Shown here piece after piece: positions 34,208 through 46,508 of a DNA stretch of 64,000 nt. Source of the DNA: Epiperipatus broadwayi (taxonomy: Eukaryota > Onychophora > Udeonychophora > Euonychophora > Peripatidae); assembly GCA_028023455.1 (NCBI GenBank), contig JAQFVV010012394.1:33491150-33555149 (forward strand), given 5' to 3'. A program made the position numbers and the translations under genes. Numbering within the stretch: position 1 is the stretch's first letter; every line of letters starts with the position of its first letter. Under the pieces are notes generated by a model, which was not told the origin of the DNA, ran no database searches, and saw only the letters and a program-made list of their open reading frames with translations.

Positions 34208-34654
34208 TCAATTGAACACTATTTTTGCTATTCTTTTACTATCCATAAACTGCAACCTACCAAACATTTTCATTTTACTTTTTGCATCTCTCATATAAAA
34301 ACTTGACCATCCTATTTCTCCTTGAATTGCCTCCTTTGCTTTCCACATCTCTGCATCTAATGCATGTCTTCCTACTTCCCTTTGTACTTTCTCTAAATAA
34401 TCTAAAACTCTTTTACTAACCCATAATGCATCATTACCATATGTTAACCCTGCTACTGCAACTCCCTTCCATACTATTCTAGCTACATCATATTTATTAT
34501 ATGAAAATATTGTTAGTTTCTTTACCAAACCCTTTCTTTTCTTTGCTTCATTTACCAAGTTTTTCTCCCATTCATCCAAGCAATTTTCCTGATTACATAA
34601 GATGATTCCCAAATACCTATATCTATCCACCACACTTAACTTTATATCACCCAA
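34208..34654 (-). pseudogene. LINE copy a: thumb region
   Basis: A 148-codon frame continues the RT: DRYRYLGIILCNQ, then LTYGNDALWVSKRVLDYLEK, the usual segment after the palm in LINE RTs, and the region WKAKEAIQGEIGWSSFYMRD. Confidence 0.82.
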
Positions 34655-35178
34655 TATAAAAATTCTACATCTTCTCTTTCCCCAGTATTAGCCATCATTA
34701 TATTTGATTTTTCTTCACTAAATTTAATTTCCATCTCTTTTCCCACCCTTGCACATGTCCTCAACATAATTTCCATATCTTCTCTTCTTTCTGCACACAC
34801 AAAGATATCATCTGCAAAAAAAAGACCCGACAAAATATGTACTCCCTTGCCACCTATTAATGGTATCTCTACCCCTCTTCCTAGACTTTCTATTGCTTTC
34901 TCCATTTCACTCAAAAACAACAAAAACAAAATAGGTGACATAGGGCATCCTTGCCTTAATCCCACTCCATTTTTAACTTTAACTGATTCTATATCCCCTA
35001 ACTGGTAAGTATAATAGTTATTTTCATATAATTTCTTAATAATATTTACTAAAGCTTCATCCATTCCCAAATTGGCTAACCTTACCCATAATCTATTTCT
35101 ATTTACTCTATCATATGCTTTCTCTATATCTATAAAACTCATATATAATGATCTACCTGAATTCCTACTCATCTCCAT
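34642..35178 (-). pseudogene. LINE copy a: RT core
   Basis: A 178-codon frame with SLYMSFIDIEKAYDRVNRN (palm motif with first aspartate), GLRQGCPMSPILFLLFLSEM and LFFADDIFVCA (catalytic DD), then MEIKFSEEKSNIMM. These are the ordered motifs of a LINE reverse transcriptase. The frame ends in a shift at about 34650; the continuation (GDIKLSVVDRYRYLGIIL) is in another frame at 34208-34654. The clade is not certain; the RT alone looks like the jockey/CR1/I group rather than RTE. Confidence 0.88.
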
Positions 35179-35671
35179 AAGCTATGTAACTACAAACAAA
35201 CTATCTCCTATACGCCTATCTGACCTAAAACCTCCTTGCATTTCCCCAATACATTATTTTCTTCCATCCATTTTACAACTCTTCCAGCTACCATATATGA
35301 GAAAACTTTATATAAAACTGATGTTACGATTAAAACTTTTAAGCAGTGCTGCCCTCTTTTTGCCTTTTATATGTATGTCGTTAATGGTTTTTTAATAGCT
35401 TTCATTATTTTTAATAAATATAAACGAGTATTTAGAAATAGTAAAATAATTTTATAAATAATAATTATTAATTATCGAGTACTAAAACGAAAATTTGAAA
35501 GATGTTTGAATTTAATTAAAACGCGTAAAATTATTCATAAAAACGTATTGTTACTTTCAATTGATACTTTCGTCGCCTTCAAATAAGACAGAAAGATTGT
35601 AATATTGTCTTCTCTCTGTACATTACTGAAAAAAAAAAGTATTTTCCGCTGGGTCTTTGCTTAATTGTTTC

Positions 35672-35750
35672 ACGGCTGTCAAGCGGCGGTGCCTAAAAAG
35701 CAGTTGTTCCGGGTTAGCGGATTCGCTTTCCGGCCGATGCTATACGCATG
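35672..35750 (+). mobile_element. tRNA-like SINE fragment, diverged
   Basis: Resembles the SINE at 58193-58298: GTCAAGCGGCGGTGCC, a B-box-like GGATTCGCTTTCC at about 35719-35731 and the tail CGGCCGATGCTATACGCATG. The GC content stands out from the AT-rich surroundings. The A box is not clear. A G10 tract follows at 35751-35760. Confidence 0.55.
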
Positions 35751-36108
35751 GGGGGGGGGGATAAATAATTGTTCAGGGTTATCCTAAACATAGACATTTC
35801 GTTATTCACGTAAAATGTATGTTTGGTACTGTTAGAAAAGAATTATTGAGAAAATGGTTTGTTGGTCTTCAATATTTTTTGGTGATACAAATCATATAAT
35901 ATAGCTGATGGGTATTAAGGCCTTTCGTATGGATAATTTCATACCATCTATTGACAGTTTCCCCTTTCATTTATATGGCTGCTGGATGCAAAAGGCAATC
36001 AATCATACATTTCCTGTTTAAATGTCTATTTTTTGAGAGTTTGTGGCAAGTATGTTTTCATGATGACTGGACAGAATTTATGGACCAATTTTGTTGAAGA
36101 GGTTAGAA

Positions 36109-37611
36109 CAAGATGCCCAACCTATAACTTAGCTGGAGCCAATTTATTAAATTGAATTTAAAAACTTTTAAGCAAACCACAAATACATTTTGCACTTTTA
36201 ATATTTATATTTTAATCTTATTTAATACACAAATAATATAAATTTGTAATATGAGAAACAAAATATGTAATTATACTCCAATTTTGTTATGGATTTAAAT
36301 ACAGAAAAATATTTATGAATATGAAACTAGACATTGCATGTTTATTGTACTCTGACACATATGATATTATACCTAACGCCATGCAGTCATTAGATATTTA
36401 TTCATCACACTTGATCTGAACTTTGATTTTAACAAGATCACTGTTGAAAAATCATTTTCACAAAGGTAAATTAACTCAAAGCAGGAGTTTAACCGTTGAT
36501 AAGTTTTTTTTAAGAATGGATATTTTTTTAATCTACAAGTGTCCAAAAATCTGTTTGCAATACTTTTGTTTTTAATTGTAAATCAGCTTGTAAATCAATT
36601 AATTATTTTCATATTCAAATTAGTGGCATTTTTATTTATTATAGTTGAAATCTTTTGTGATATTCACAAATATTATTATTAATAAATGGATTTAAAATAA
36701 ATATTGGCTGAGTTTTACCAGAATCATAAAAACCAATTTCGAAATTTACTTTTATGTACAGTGAGATTTTCAGAATATTTTTCTGTTTCCATTTTTTTAT
36801 ATTTCTTAACATAGTTCTCCAAATTGGAATGTTACTAAAGTTACATTCCTTTATTTGGGATACGTTTCTTATTAATTCAGTAATAGCGTCTTATTTTCCG
36901 GAAGGTCAAGAATAAGTACATTCATTTTTGTTATGTTTTATAAGTTAAGTTAAATCTGGTAACAAACTAATCATTAAGATCTTCATACGTTTCATTTTTG
37001 GATTGTACATATTGTTTTATCTCTGAAAGACACTTTACAAATCATTGTAAGACTGCTCCTTTGCTATGCCATCGATCTTCAGAATGTATGACTAAAGTCC
37101 CATCCTCAGCATCGAGTCCATCAATCAGTATTTTGAATAATCTGCTTTGAATTGATTCGGCACTAATAAAATTTATAATTTTTAGAATAACTTAAGTGAT
37201 AGGTTTATAATGCTGCAGTTTTGTATATAATCTTAATACGTCTATGATGCAGTGGCAGTGAAAATATTTTGAAACTCAGCCTCATTCTTCTATAATATGA
37301 TGAAGTCATCTCCAGAACGAATTATGGAAGTTGTGCCATATTTTGTTTAGGACAAAAGTTTTTGAAGAGCAAGATTTCTTTTAAATGTGAAAACTGATAG
37401 TATATCATCTTTTACTGACCAACCATAAAAGGTCATCCTTATAAAAATAGTCATTTGAATTATATTGCAGATTTCTTTTGAATTACTACAATATCAACCT
37501 AGAAGCAGTCATTTCTGTAATCATTGTTTATTTATCCTGTTATTTTCAAACATTGCTTTTGTTCTATGAGGGACTCAGTTGCTGGATAAATGAATTTTTT
37601 GGATAGCTGAC
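36109..37611 (-). pseudogene. hAT transposase relic, unit copy III
   Basis: Collinear with 20107-21675 and 59271-60785. The terminus near 36109 (AAGATGCCCAACC) is a decayed form of the CAGTGGCGCCCAATC end. No open frame above 60 codons remains. It lacks the gypsy element that follows in copies II and IV. Confidence 0.65.
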
Positions 37612-39978
37612 ATAATTATATTCATATTTTTATATTCTTTAAATAATATTTCTTTTGCGCAAGCATTGCTTTTTTAATTATTTTACCATTGGCCAAAGGT
37701 ATTATAACAGTCGACAGAACCTCTCTAGCCTAATCTGCCATACAAAGTGCCACTAGGCTATTGGAACCTAGAACATTTATATAGTAGGCATATATGCATG
37801 GGAGACTCTTTTATCAAACCGAAAGCTCCAGTCACTGGCTTGGAGAAACAGCTTAAAATATCATACTGTGGAGTCAAATTTCTGATTCTCAATTTTAAAT
37901 ATTAATAAAATATATAAAATAAGTTACTGCCAATATTAATTCAACAAAACATTTTATTATAACGCACACATACATTAAAAGGAATATTTTGAAAATTAAA
38001 CTAACTAATGAATATATTTCATTTAAATCATGTGCACAGATGGAAGCGTCTTATAGATTTAAATACAATTTTAATGAGTGAATATGCTACATAGATTATG
38101 CGTATAACCAAACTAATCTCTTTTAATCTTAGGGCAAAAATCTCGCATTCAAACAAATGCTAGCTTACTGATATACCAATGTGACCAATGCAAAATGGGA
38201 TTATTAGCATAACACAACCATGCTACCAGGAATTTACATCTGTAGCATGATATCATTAGAGAAATAATGAAACATGGGTGAAGGAATGAGCATCTTCCCC
38301 ATGCTCATTAATAAACCCCACCAACAGACAGGAATGATCCACTGCCCAATTGGTGATGCAAGAATGAAATTATTTAAAATATATATACGAGAAACTCTGT
38401 CAATGGGGATAGTGTTCTTTTCCAGCTTACTGTCCCAATCAGAGAGTAAGAAAATCAGTAGTGTAGGAAATACTCTATAATCATTAACAAACATGTTGGC
38501 TACACTTTTGGCCATACGTTCTGGTGGGTATTATGTCCTGTGTGCTAACACGGTGCAAGGGAATGAGTATCCAATGCACCTATTCAGATTATATTGACTA
38601 AAACATCCATACATCTATTCACCAGCACTGATTTAACTACAAGACAATCAGCCCAAAATTAACACACCTTAAACTAACATAATCTTATAAATCTATGCAG
38701 CCATTTATGCCCATTTTAAATTATTAATTTAAAAGAAATTATGAGAATGGAAATGATAATATTAGCAAACATTAAAAGAAAATATAACAAATAATTTAAG
38801 TTTCTGCTTAATCAGATAAGAGATTTTATGGATTAGGTATCGTTTATATTTAAGTACTGTATTTGAAAAATTCTTAGACTATTAAAGTATTTGAAAAAGT
38901 TCTTAGCTTATTAAAGTTCATATTTTCTGTGGCTGTAAGTTTATTGAAGTCCATCTTGGTGATCCATGATGCAAGATAAAATACAAAGTGCTTTCCATTT
39001 CATATTTTTCTAGGTAGAATCAAGTCCATTGCTGGCCAGTTTCCATGAACCATCACAATCTGGAGACCGCTTCAGCTGGAGTAAATGCAGGAAATGTAAT
39101 TTATTGCATGACCCCTACATTTTGGAGATTCACAATACACTTATAAATATATTTAAATATGACACAATCTGCCTCAACTTCAAAGTTTTCTTTTTATATC
39201 TTTGTGAATTCTTATCGTCAAATTCCAGGATCGATCTTGCCTGGCTTGATTTTTCTCTGTGGGCCGTGTGTTCATTTCCATCCTTATTGGTCAGCTTTCT
39301 TTAGAGTGGGAGCTCAAAATTTTATCACTAGTATTTTTTAAATTGATCTCTTATCTGACTTTATGCCCAAGGGCCTGTTTTCAATTACTGTCAATACAGA
39401 AAATCATTTCCATTCTAAGATTAAAATAACTAATAAACAGCTTTTTTTTTCTTTTATATTAAAACAATCTTGTTTTTAGATTTTAAACTTTAAATTATAT
39501 AATTAGTTTGCCATTTGTGCATTATATATATATTAATTTAAATAAAATTATTAAATTCTCTTTATATATATATATATATTTCTACTTGAGGGTGACTTTA
39601 TATTTTTTCCACTTTTATTTGAAAGAAATGTAATGGCATATATTTATTCCTTTACAGTATTTCGTGCTTTCAAAGTATATATACAATCTTAAATGATTCA
39701 ATTGTAGCAGATTTTCTTTTACTCACGATCCCACTAAACATAGATAGTTGGATGATAAATGTGATTTTTAATTCTATCTTTTTAGATTTTTCTAAATTAC
39801 TGTTACAAGGATATTTAATATTATACTTTCATGAATTGTTGTAAAATGCGATTCTATATTGTAATTTATTCCCACAGCCTTTGTTAAGCCACAAATCAAA
39901 CAAATACATTTGTTCTTAAAAAATGTTCTCTTCCCATTACTCTTGAAATGGGTAGTTGTATATATATATATATTATTT
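37612..39978. other. Unassigned AT-rich region
   Basis: No convincing gene. It contains a possible integrase scrap (38234-38560, listed separately), a (TA)n run at 39562-39580 and an open frame at 39029-39304 that I do not recognise and that has no supporting context. Confidence 0.4.
38234..38560 (-). pseudogene. Possible second gypsy-type integrase scrap
   Basis: The minus-strand frame at 38234-38515 contains VANMFVNDYRVFPT followed by LSDWDSKLE, reminiscent of the (V)A..LV..FI..FG.P....SDQG..FE segment of retroviral-type integrases, where the D of SDQG is catalytic. Spacing is only approximate and the downstream motif is not clear, so this may be chance similarity. Confidence 0.25.
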
Positions 39979-40891
39979 TTTACATATACGATTTTCAACT
40001 TTCTTATAGTCTTCAACAATATTATTTCTTATATCAAAACTTTATTCTTACAGTGTTGGGTGTCCTGAAGTCACCATTATAGCTACAACATCCAAATATA
40101 CACTACACTTACTAAATTTATACACATATTTATATTCATCATCAAACATTCATCTTAACCTAACCATTATAAATAATCATTTTCCATTTTATTATTTTAC
40201 TTTTAATTTATTTTAAATCTATTTATTATAATGTTCATTTTAAAACTTAATTTTAAATTCCACTATTTAATACATATTATTTTATTATTATCTTTTTACT
40301 TACATTATTAATTAACTTCTATCTTTTTTTATTAAATATTTTTTATAAATATCTATTAACTTTTTTATATTATGAATTACTCACCTCTTTAAAATCTACT
40401 TTTGATATATCCTATTTCTATAATCCAACTGACAAATTTTTCAAAAAAAAATTATATTTGCTTAATACCTCCATCTTTTTATATTCAATCTATTATTAAT
40501 AATAATTTTTTACAAAATTATTGTCTTTATCCCAAAATTCTTTTAAGATTTGGTTTTACATTTTTAATCAATACTGCCTCTTTAATTTTCCTATTCCTTC
40601 TATTATTTTGGAGTGAAGACAATACTTTTATAGACAATTATTAATAATAGTTTGAATATAGAAAGGTTAGCAAATAAAGTTGAAGAAAATGAAGATAGAG
40701 GCAAACATAAAATTTTTTGAAAAAATTGTCAGTTGGATTTTAGAAATAGGATATATAAAGAGGTGAATAATTTGTAATATCAAAAGGTAAATTGTAATGT
40801 AAAAAAGCTAATAGTTATCAAAAATATATAATAAAAAAGGTTACAATATAATTAAAAATATAAGTAAAAAGATAATAAAATAATACATATT

Positions 40892-40899
40892 AAATAGTA
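40892..40899. repeat. TSD of RTE copy C (left)
   Basis: AAATAGTA, identical to 44198-44205. Confidence 0.75.
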
Positions 40900-43800
40900 G
40901 GGCTGCAGAAAGGAGTTTGCTATTAACTGAAAGGAGACCCTTTGATTCCTCTTGGAGGCCTTAAAGGAACCGAGCAGGGCAAATTCCTAATGTCCACTCC
41001 ATACGTTCTTGTCGTTGCAGCTGTTATTACTATATGTTTATTCATATAGTATACGAACATGGATGGGCTGCTCACCAACACGCATTAGCCAGCGTGGTGA
41101 GTTTATTGGCTTTTTACATCTGAGTTTAAGATCAAGAAACACCATGGTCTTTCTTCTCAGTGCCTGATAAGGCAGAATGAATGTTTGTGTAAATGATAAA
41201 GATTTTTCCCAATTATACAATTATGACAGACAAAAATAAAGCATGGCCCTTAATCCCAGGAGGCTGTAAAGTCACCAACCAAGGCAGCGGTTGGTGGCCA
41301 AAGGCGGAGGGTGCTAAGAATATCCTGGAGGCAGACCCAGGCTGCCATTTGATGACGACTTTTTATTTAGGTACTTACAACTGCAGATCACTTTCAAGTG
41401 AAGGAAGATTGCAAGAATTAGAAGAAGAACTCTCTTATATTAAATGGGATATTATTGGACTTTGTGAAGTTAGAAGAAAAGGTGAAGAGACAATTAATTT
41501 AAAAAGTGGACATATGCTCTATTATAAAGGCACAAATATTGGAAATACAAGTGGAGTAGGATTCATTATAAATAAAAAGTGGAAGAACAATATTGTGGAG
41601 ATTGATGGTGTATCAGACAGAGTGGCAAGATTAGTTATACAACTTAATAGCAGATATCAAATGCAGATAATTCAGGTTTATGCCCCAACAAGTTCTCACA
41701 GTGATGAAGTAGTAGAAGATTTTTATATGGATGTACAAAAGGCTTTTGATCAGAGTAAACAACATTTTAAAATTGTTATGGGAGATTTTAATGCTAGAAT
41801 TGGTAAACAAATGAAAGATGAAAGTGTTGTAGGTAATTTTGGTTATGGTAATAGAAATGAGAGAGGACATAGACTTGTGGAGTTTGCAGAGAAGGAAAAA
41901 CTTTATATTATGAATTCTTTTTTTGAGAAAAATGTTAGAAGGAAATGGACATGGAAGCATCCAAATGAAGGTACAGCAGAATTGGATTATATTTTGACTA
42001 ACAGGAAATACATATTTCAAGATTGTAATGTTCTTAATAAATTTAACACAGGAAGTGATCATCGATTAGTAAGGGGTAAGATACATGTTAATGTAAAACT
42101 AGAGAGACAAAAATTATTAAGAAAAACTATATTTACAGTTGATATTCCTAATCTTCAGAAACATTCTAATGAATTTAAATTAGAACTTACAAATCGGTTT
42201 CAAGTATTAGTAGATTTTGAACATGATTCAGATTTGAATGAAATTAATATGAAAATAACTGATACACTTTTAAAAACTGCAACAAAGATAGCTGGTAGAA
42301 AAAAGCAGCAATTGACTAATAAAATTTCTACTGAGACTAGAGAACTTATGAAGAAAAGAAGGAATATGAAGATATGCAAGAATGATGCATTAAAAAGAAT
42401 TGAATATCTCGAATTTTGTAAAATGGTGCGGAAAAGAGTTGAAAATGATATAAGAAAGTATAACTGTGAACTAGCAAGAAAAGCTGTAGAAGAAAATAAA
42501 AGTCTTAAGAATGTAAAACAACATTTTGGTATTGGTAGGAAATTTATATCTGCAATAAGGAAAAAAGATGGAATTATTACTAAAAAGAGGGATGACATTA
42601 TGAAATTGGTAGAAGATTTTTATCAAGAATTATATAGTAATAAAGAACAAGTACCTCCTATATCTATTACATCTTCCGAATTGCCCAGAATTTTAAATGA
42701 AGAAGTGAGAAATGCAATTAAATGTATGAAAAAAGGAAAGGCTCCAGGTAATGATGGAATTATAATTGATATATTAAAAGAAGCAGGTGAAGAAACAGAA
42801 AAAATATTAGCAAAGTTATATACCAAATGTCTAAATGATAAAGATGTACCGGATGATTGGAAGAATGCAGTAATAATATTAATATTTAAAAAAGGTGATA
42901 AAGAAGATATTAGAAATTACAGACCTATCAGCCTTTTATCAGTTTTATATAAAAATTTTACCAAGATAATTACAACTCGTCTACAGAGAACCTTGGATTT
43001 TCACCAACCAAGAGAACAAGCTGGATTTAAAAGTGGTTTTAGTACAGTAGATCATATTCAAGTATTGAAAGAAGTTATAGAAAGGACAAATGAATATGAG
43101 TTGTCATTATGTTTTGGATTTGTAGATTATGAAAAGGCATTTGATTCTATAAACATTTCTTCAGTGATTAAAGCATTGGATCATCAAGGTATAGATCCAG
43201 GATATTGTCATATTTTAAAGAATATTTATAAAAATGCAACAGCAACAATTAGATTACATAATGATACTGGGAAAGTCAACATTGAGAAAGGTGTAAGACA
43301 AGGTGACTCCATATCTCCAAAACTTTTTACAGCAGTGCTGCAAGAAGTATTTTGTGGATTAAAATGGGAAACTAAAGGAGTGAAAGTAAATGGAGATTAT
43401 TTAAGTCATTTAGATTTCGCAGATGATGTAGTTGTTTTTGCAAATAATGCTTCCGAGCTGCAGGAAATGTTGCAGGAGTTATCAGATGAAAGTAGAAAAG
43501 TAGGACTAAAGATAAATGTTAAAAAGACTAAAGTAATGTTTAATCGATTTGCTCAAAATATGAAAATAAAGATTGATTATGATGAATTAGAAGAAGTTAA
43601 GAGTTACAAATACCTTGGTCAGATTATTAATACAGATGGAAACATAATAGAGGAAATTAATCATAGAATTAAACTTGGTTGGAGTGCTTTTGGTAGAAAT
43701 AATTTGATATTAAAAGGAAATATGCCTATGTGTTTGAAAAGAAAGGTTTTTAACAAATGTGTTTTACCAGTTCTTACTTATGGATCTGAGACTTGGACAC

Positions 43801-44197
43801 TTAATAGAAGATCAATACAGAGACTTCAGACCACTCAAAGAAGTATGGAGAGATGTATGTTGGGAGTAACAAGAAGAGATCGAAAACGCAATGTATGGGT
43901 AAGAGAACAAACAGGTGTTACTGACCTCATTGAAAAAATTAAAAGATTGAAGTGGAGTTGGGCTGGACATATTGCTAGAAGAGATGATAATAGATGGACA
44001 ATTGAAATTTTAAACTGGATTCCAAGAGATTGTAAAAGACCCAGAAGAAGACCACATGTAAGATGGATGGATGAAATAAGAAAATGTGTAGGGGTGATGT
44101 GGAGAAGAGAAGCTAAAGATCGGAGAAAATGGATTAAACTTGGAGAGACCTTCATCCTGCAGTGGATTGATAATGGTTGATAATGATGATGATGATG
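40900..44197 (+). mobile_element. RTE-clade LINE, copy C (full length, apparently intact)
   Basis: 3298 bp bounded by an exact 8-bp TSD. The 5' end GGCTGCAGAAAGGAG equals the 5' end of copy B. A 5' region of about 290 bp precedes one long ORF, and the 3' end has almost no UTR: the stop at 44178-44180 is followed by TAATGATGATGATGATGA. A single EEP-RT polyprotein and a trinucleotide tail are characteristic of the RTE clade. It sits within a foldback element. Lack of any disabling change makes it the youngest copy in the window. Confidence 0.93.
41193..44180 (+). CDS. RTE polyprotein: EEP endonuclease and reverse transcriptase
   Basis: A single 995-codon frame. Residues about 55-300 form an EEP/APE-like endonuclease: [27 protein letters not shown] (glutamate near residue 91), [21 protein letters not shown] (near 197), [10 protein letters not shown] and [10 protein letters not shown] (near 288). 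A lysine/arginine-rich linker follows. The reverse transcriptase spans about 480-780: [22 protein letters not shown] (near 609), [20 protein letters not shown] (near 701) and FADDVVVFA (near 741) with the catalytic aspartates. Beyond are [13 protein letters not shown] and a basic C-terminal domain with [11 protein letters not shown] (near 925) and [13 protein letters not shown]. The protein would nick target DNA and copy its RNA there. The first ATG is used; ATG at 41223 (MTDKNKAW) is an alternative, since copy B is not open further upstream. All key residues are present, so it may be active. Confidence 0.93.
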   Translation: MIKIFPNYTIMTDKNKAWPLIPGGCKVTNQGSGWWPKAEGAKNILEADPGCHLMTTFYLGTYNCRSLSSEGRLQELEEELSYIKWDIIGLCEVRRKGEETINLKSGHMLYYKGTNIGNTSGVGFIINKKWKNNIVEIDGVSDRVARLVIQLNSRYQMQIIQVYAPTSSHSDEVVEDFYMDVQKAFDQSKQHFKIVMGDFNARIGKQMKDESVVGNFGYGNRNERGHRLVEFAEKEKLYIMNSFFEKNVRRKWTWKHPNEGTAELDYILTNRKYIFQDCNVLNKFNTGSDHRLVRGKIHVNVKLERQKLLRKTIFTVDIPNLQKHSNEFKLELTNRFQVLVDFEHDSDLNEINMKITDTLLKTATKIAGRKKQQLTNKISTETRELMKKRRNMKICKNDALKRIEYLEFCKMVRKRVENDIRKYNCELARKAVEENKSLKNVKQHFGIGRKFISAIRKKDGIITKKRDDIMKLVEDFYQELYSNKEQVPPISITSSELPRILNEEVRNAIKCMKKGKAPGNDGIIIDILKEAGEETEKILAKLYTKCLNDKDVPDDWKNAVIILIFKKGDKEDIRNYRPISLLSVLYKNFTKIITTRLQRTLDFHQPREQAGFKSGFSTVDHIQVLKEVIERTNEYELSLCFGFVDYEKAFDSINISSVIKALDHQGIDPGYCHILKNIYKNATATIRLHNDTGKVNIEKGVRQGDSISPKLFTAVLQEVFCGLKWETKGVKVNGDYLSHLDFADDVVVFANNASELQEMLQELSDESRKVGLKINVKKTKVMFNRFAQNMKIKIDYDELEEVKSYKYLGQIINTDGNIIEEINHRIKLGWSAFGRNNLILKGNMPMCLKRKVFNKCVLPVLTYGSETWTLNRRSIQRLQTTQRSMERCMLGVTRRDRKRNVWVREQTGVTDLIEKIKRLKWSWAGHIARRDDNRWTIEILNWIPRDCKRPRRRPHVRWMDEIRKCVGVMWRREAKDRRKWIKLGETFILQWIDNG

Positions 44198-44205
44198 AAA
44201 TAGTA
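44198..44205. repeat. TSD of RTE copy C (right)
   Basis: AAATAGTA, directly after the trinucleotide tail. Confidence 0.75.
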
Positions 44206-44540
44206 AAATTTAATAATTAAAGTTTTAAAATTAAAATTATTAAATTATAATAAATATATTTAGAATAAAAATAAAATAATATAAATAAATGTCAAATAAA
44301 ATTAATTAAGAGTAAAATAATAAAATGGAAAATGATTATTTATAATGGTCAGCTTAAGATATATGTTTGATTATGTATATAAATATGTCTATAAAATTTA
44401 TTAATTGTATGATTATATATTTGGATATTGTAGCTCTGATGATGACTGCAGGATAGTCAAAATTTAGAATAAATATGTTTTGATATAAAAAATAGTATTG
44501 TTGAAGTATATAAGAAAATTAGAAGTGGTATGATGTGTAA

Positions 44541-45729
44541 ATATAGAAATCAATACGTAAGAAAAAAATTTTTTTTAATTTTTTAGCTCATATGCAGACA
44601 CAGTTATGGTAATGATAAAATAATTATTAATATATTAATTATTAAAATATATAGAAAAATATATATTTTTATATTTGACAGTAACCACCTGCCTGTATCT
44701 GTACAACTTCGAAAGTTTAGTTTGTGTAAAAAAGAATGACAAAATTACTCAACTGACTGTTCTCTCACTAAGTATAAACTCTTTGTTGTACTTCAATGGT
44801 ACGAAAGTACAGCCACATGGAACTGCTGTATCATTGAGTTTACATTGATCATAAAATATGTCACAATAAAAGATTTCATCAGATGTATGTGGCTTAAGAG
44901 TTTCTGATTAGATATCTCTGCTGTAGAAACAGTTCAAATGTTGCTCACATTTTTTAAGAAAAGAAATTTTAACATCATCATAAAATTGATTCAGCCACAT
45001 AATAATCTCTTAACATACATGGATCTTCTAATTGAGGACCAGAGTAAATTTTAATAGGAGGAGGTATATAATTATGGTAGTTCAATTTTTCATAGTGGAA
45101 AAAAACAATCGTCACATTGGAAAATTCTATTACATATTGTACCAGTCCGATTCCTTTTACTCCAGTCTTATATATTTATGATCTACATATGCATCAAGCA
45201 TGAAGTGATGTAACTAATTAAGTTAGAGGTCAATAATAATCCACTCCAAAAATATTGTTGGATAAATATAAGAAATATTTCTAAATAGAATTATTAGAGG
45301 ACGGAGATTTAACCTGCATTAGGTCAATCGAAACCCTCCTTGTTAAACTATCTCACTATTGTCCAATTATCTAAATGTTGGTCACTTTTTCTGTCTGTGT
45401 ACATCTTTGAAAATACTGAATGCTATGATCCAGCCTGTTTGTGCCACTCCTGATAAAGAAACCTAATGTTTATTCCCTTTTTTCCCCAGGAGAGTGCAAA
45501 TAAATGACCACTATCATATATTTTTAATATATTAATAGATTAGGGCATAAGAGTGAAATCAATCTAACTCCCTGGTAAAGCCATCCCAATAACTAGCTTA
45601 TTATATTGTTTATTTTTATCTTATCTCAGATTAAAAAGTGGTTCTGTTATAAGTTTACGGATAAAAACATTATCACATATCTTGTTCTATACTTCTAAAA
45701 GCAAACTTTTCACACTTTAATTGCAACAT
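44541..45729. other. Unassigned AT-rich region
   Basis: No open frame above 60 codons, no recognised repeat and no similarity to the composite unit was seen. Confidence 0.4.
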
Positions 45730-46508
45730 TACTGCAATGTACTATGGCTTCTCCTTTATCGAAGTCAGAAATCTCTCTGCCACTATGCCCACAGAAAAAT
45801 GTTAGCCATCTTCCCCTTCCATTCCCCAACCTACGTTTTTCCCATATTCTTTTTCCAAACCCAGCATAAAAACCAAGAACCCAAATTTTTGTATAATTAC
45901 TTTGTTTATATTTGTTCTCCCACAACTTCATTATTTGTTCCCTTTTTATGTGTAAGCATTTACATTCAATTAGCATATGCCTAATATTTCCATGCCTTCT
46001 GTATATAACTTGTAGACTAAATAACCCACATTTCTCCATTTATGTGTATATTCCCTTGCAAACAATCATGTTGGTGCTTTAAATAGTAAACTCCATTCCT
46101 TGCTATTATTGTAAATTAACTCATACCCAATATTCTGTTTACTTTTATATATAAACTCTTTATTTATACTAGTTCTTTATCTCTCCAATTCTCTATTTTT
46201 ATTAATACATCTACTTATCTATCCCATTCTTTGTCACTATAACACTCAATAATCTTTCTAACACAATCAGCCCACCTTTTGTAGAAATATACCAACCATA
46301 AAGTTTTTATCCAAATCTTCTGCATGCCATACTACCTTTCTCATCCATCTTGTTGCCTGTCCATACTATTATGAATAGCCTCTAACTATCCATAAATTGC
46401 AATCTACCTAACACTTACATTTTACTTTTTGCATCTCATATAAAAACTTGACCATCCCATTACTCTTTGAATTGCCTGATCAGCCATCCACATATCTATC
46501 TACATCTA
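45730..46508 (-). pseudogene. LINE copy b: C-terminal zinc finger and 3' end
   Basis: The frame 45710-46039 carries NIRHMLIECKCLHIKREQI and the downstream MKLWENKYKQSNYT, matching copies a and c. The first cysteine pair of the finger is damaged (CGLFSLQ in place of CKLCKEG). The region 46040-46508 corresponds to 33830-34320 of copy a in broken frames. Confidence 0.78.
46494..46508. repeat. TSD of family B array (left)
   Basis: ATCTATCTACATCTA; 14 of 15 bases agree with 47427-47441. Confidence 0.75.

Larger units (their letters stand above)
33474..35333 (-). mobile_element. PHD-finger LINE, copy a (5' truncated)
   Basis: Minus-strand non-LTR retrotransposon fragment of about 1.86 kb covering the RT core to the 3' end. 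It ends next to a (TGTGA)n-like tract (33453-33473), probably its 3' tail. Homology to the other copies stops at about 35333, where unit sequence resumes, so it is 5' truncated. Confidence 0.85.
33289..37611. repeat. Composite repeat unit, copy III (partial)
   Basis: 33303-33470 matches 18785-18950 and 57525-57650; 35334-36108 matches 19030-20106 and 57680-59270; 36109-37611 matches the hAT relics. At 37611 homology stops exactly where gypsy begins in copies II and IV. Confidence 0.7.
39979..44540. mobile_element. Foldback (palindromic) element, interrupted by RTE copy C
   Basis: Left arm about 39979-40510 and right arm about 40640-40899 plus 44206-44540 are inverted copies. Examples: TCTTCAACAATATTATTTCT at 40009 pairs with the inverse near 44500; CATTATAAATAATCATTTTC at about 40164 pairs with its inverse near 44330; AACTGACAAATTTTTCAAAA at about 40427 pairs with its inverse near 40718. 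The arms are about 550-600 bp and the spacer about 130 bp. Without the RTE the element is about 1.25 kb. No TSD could be fixed because the outer flanks are AT-rich. Non-coding. Confidence 0.78.

Noticed and set aside
38234-38515. Host gene exon
   Set aside because: No splice context or family match; the only resemblance is a weak one to integrase, reported at low confidence.
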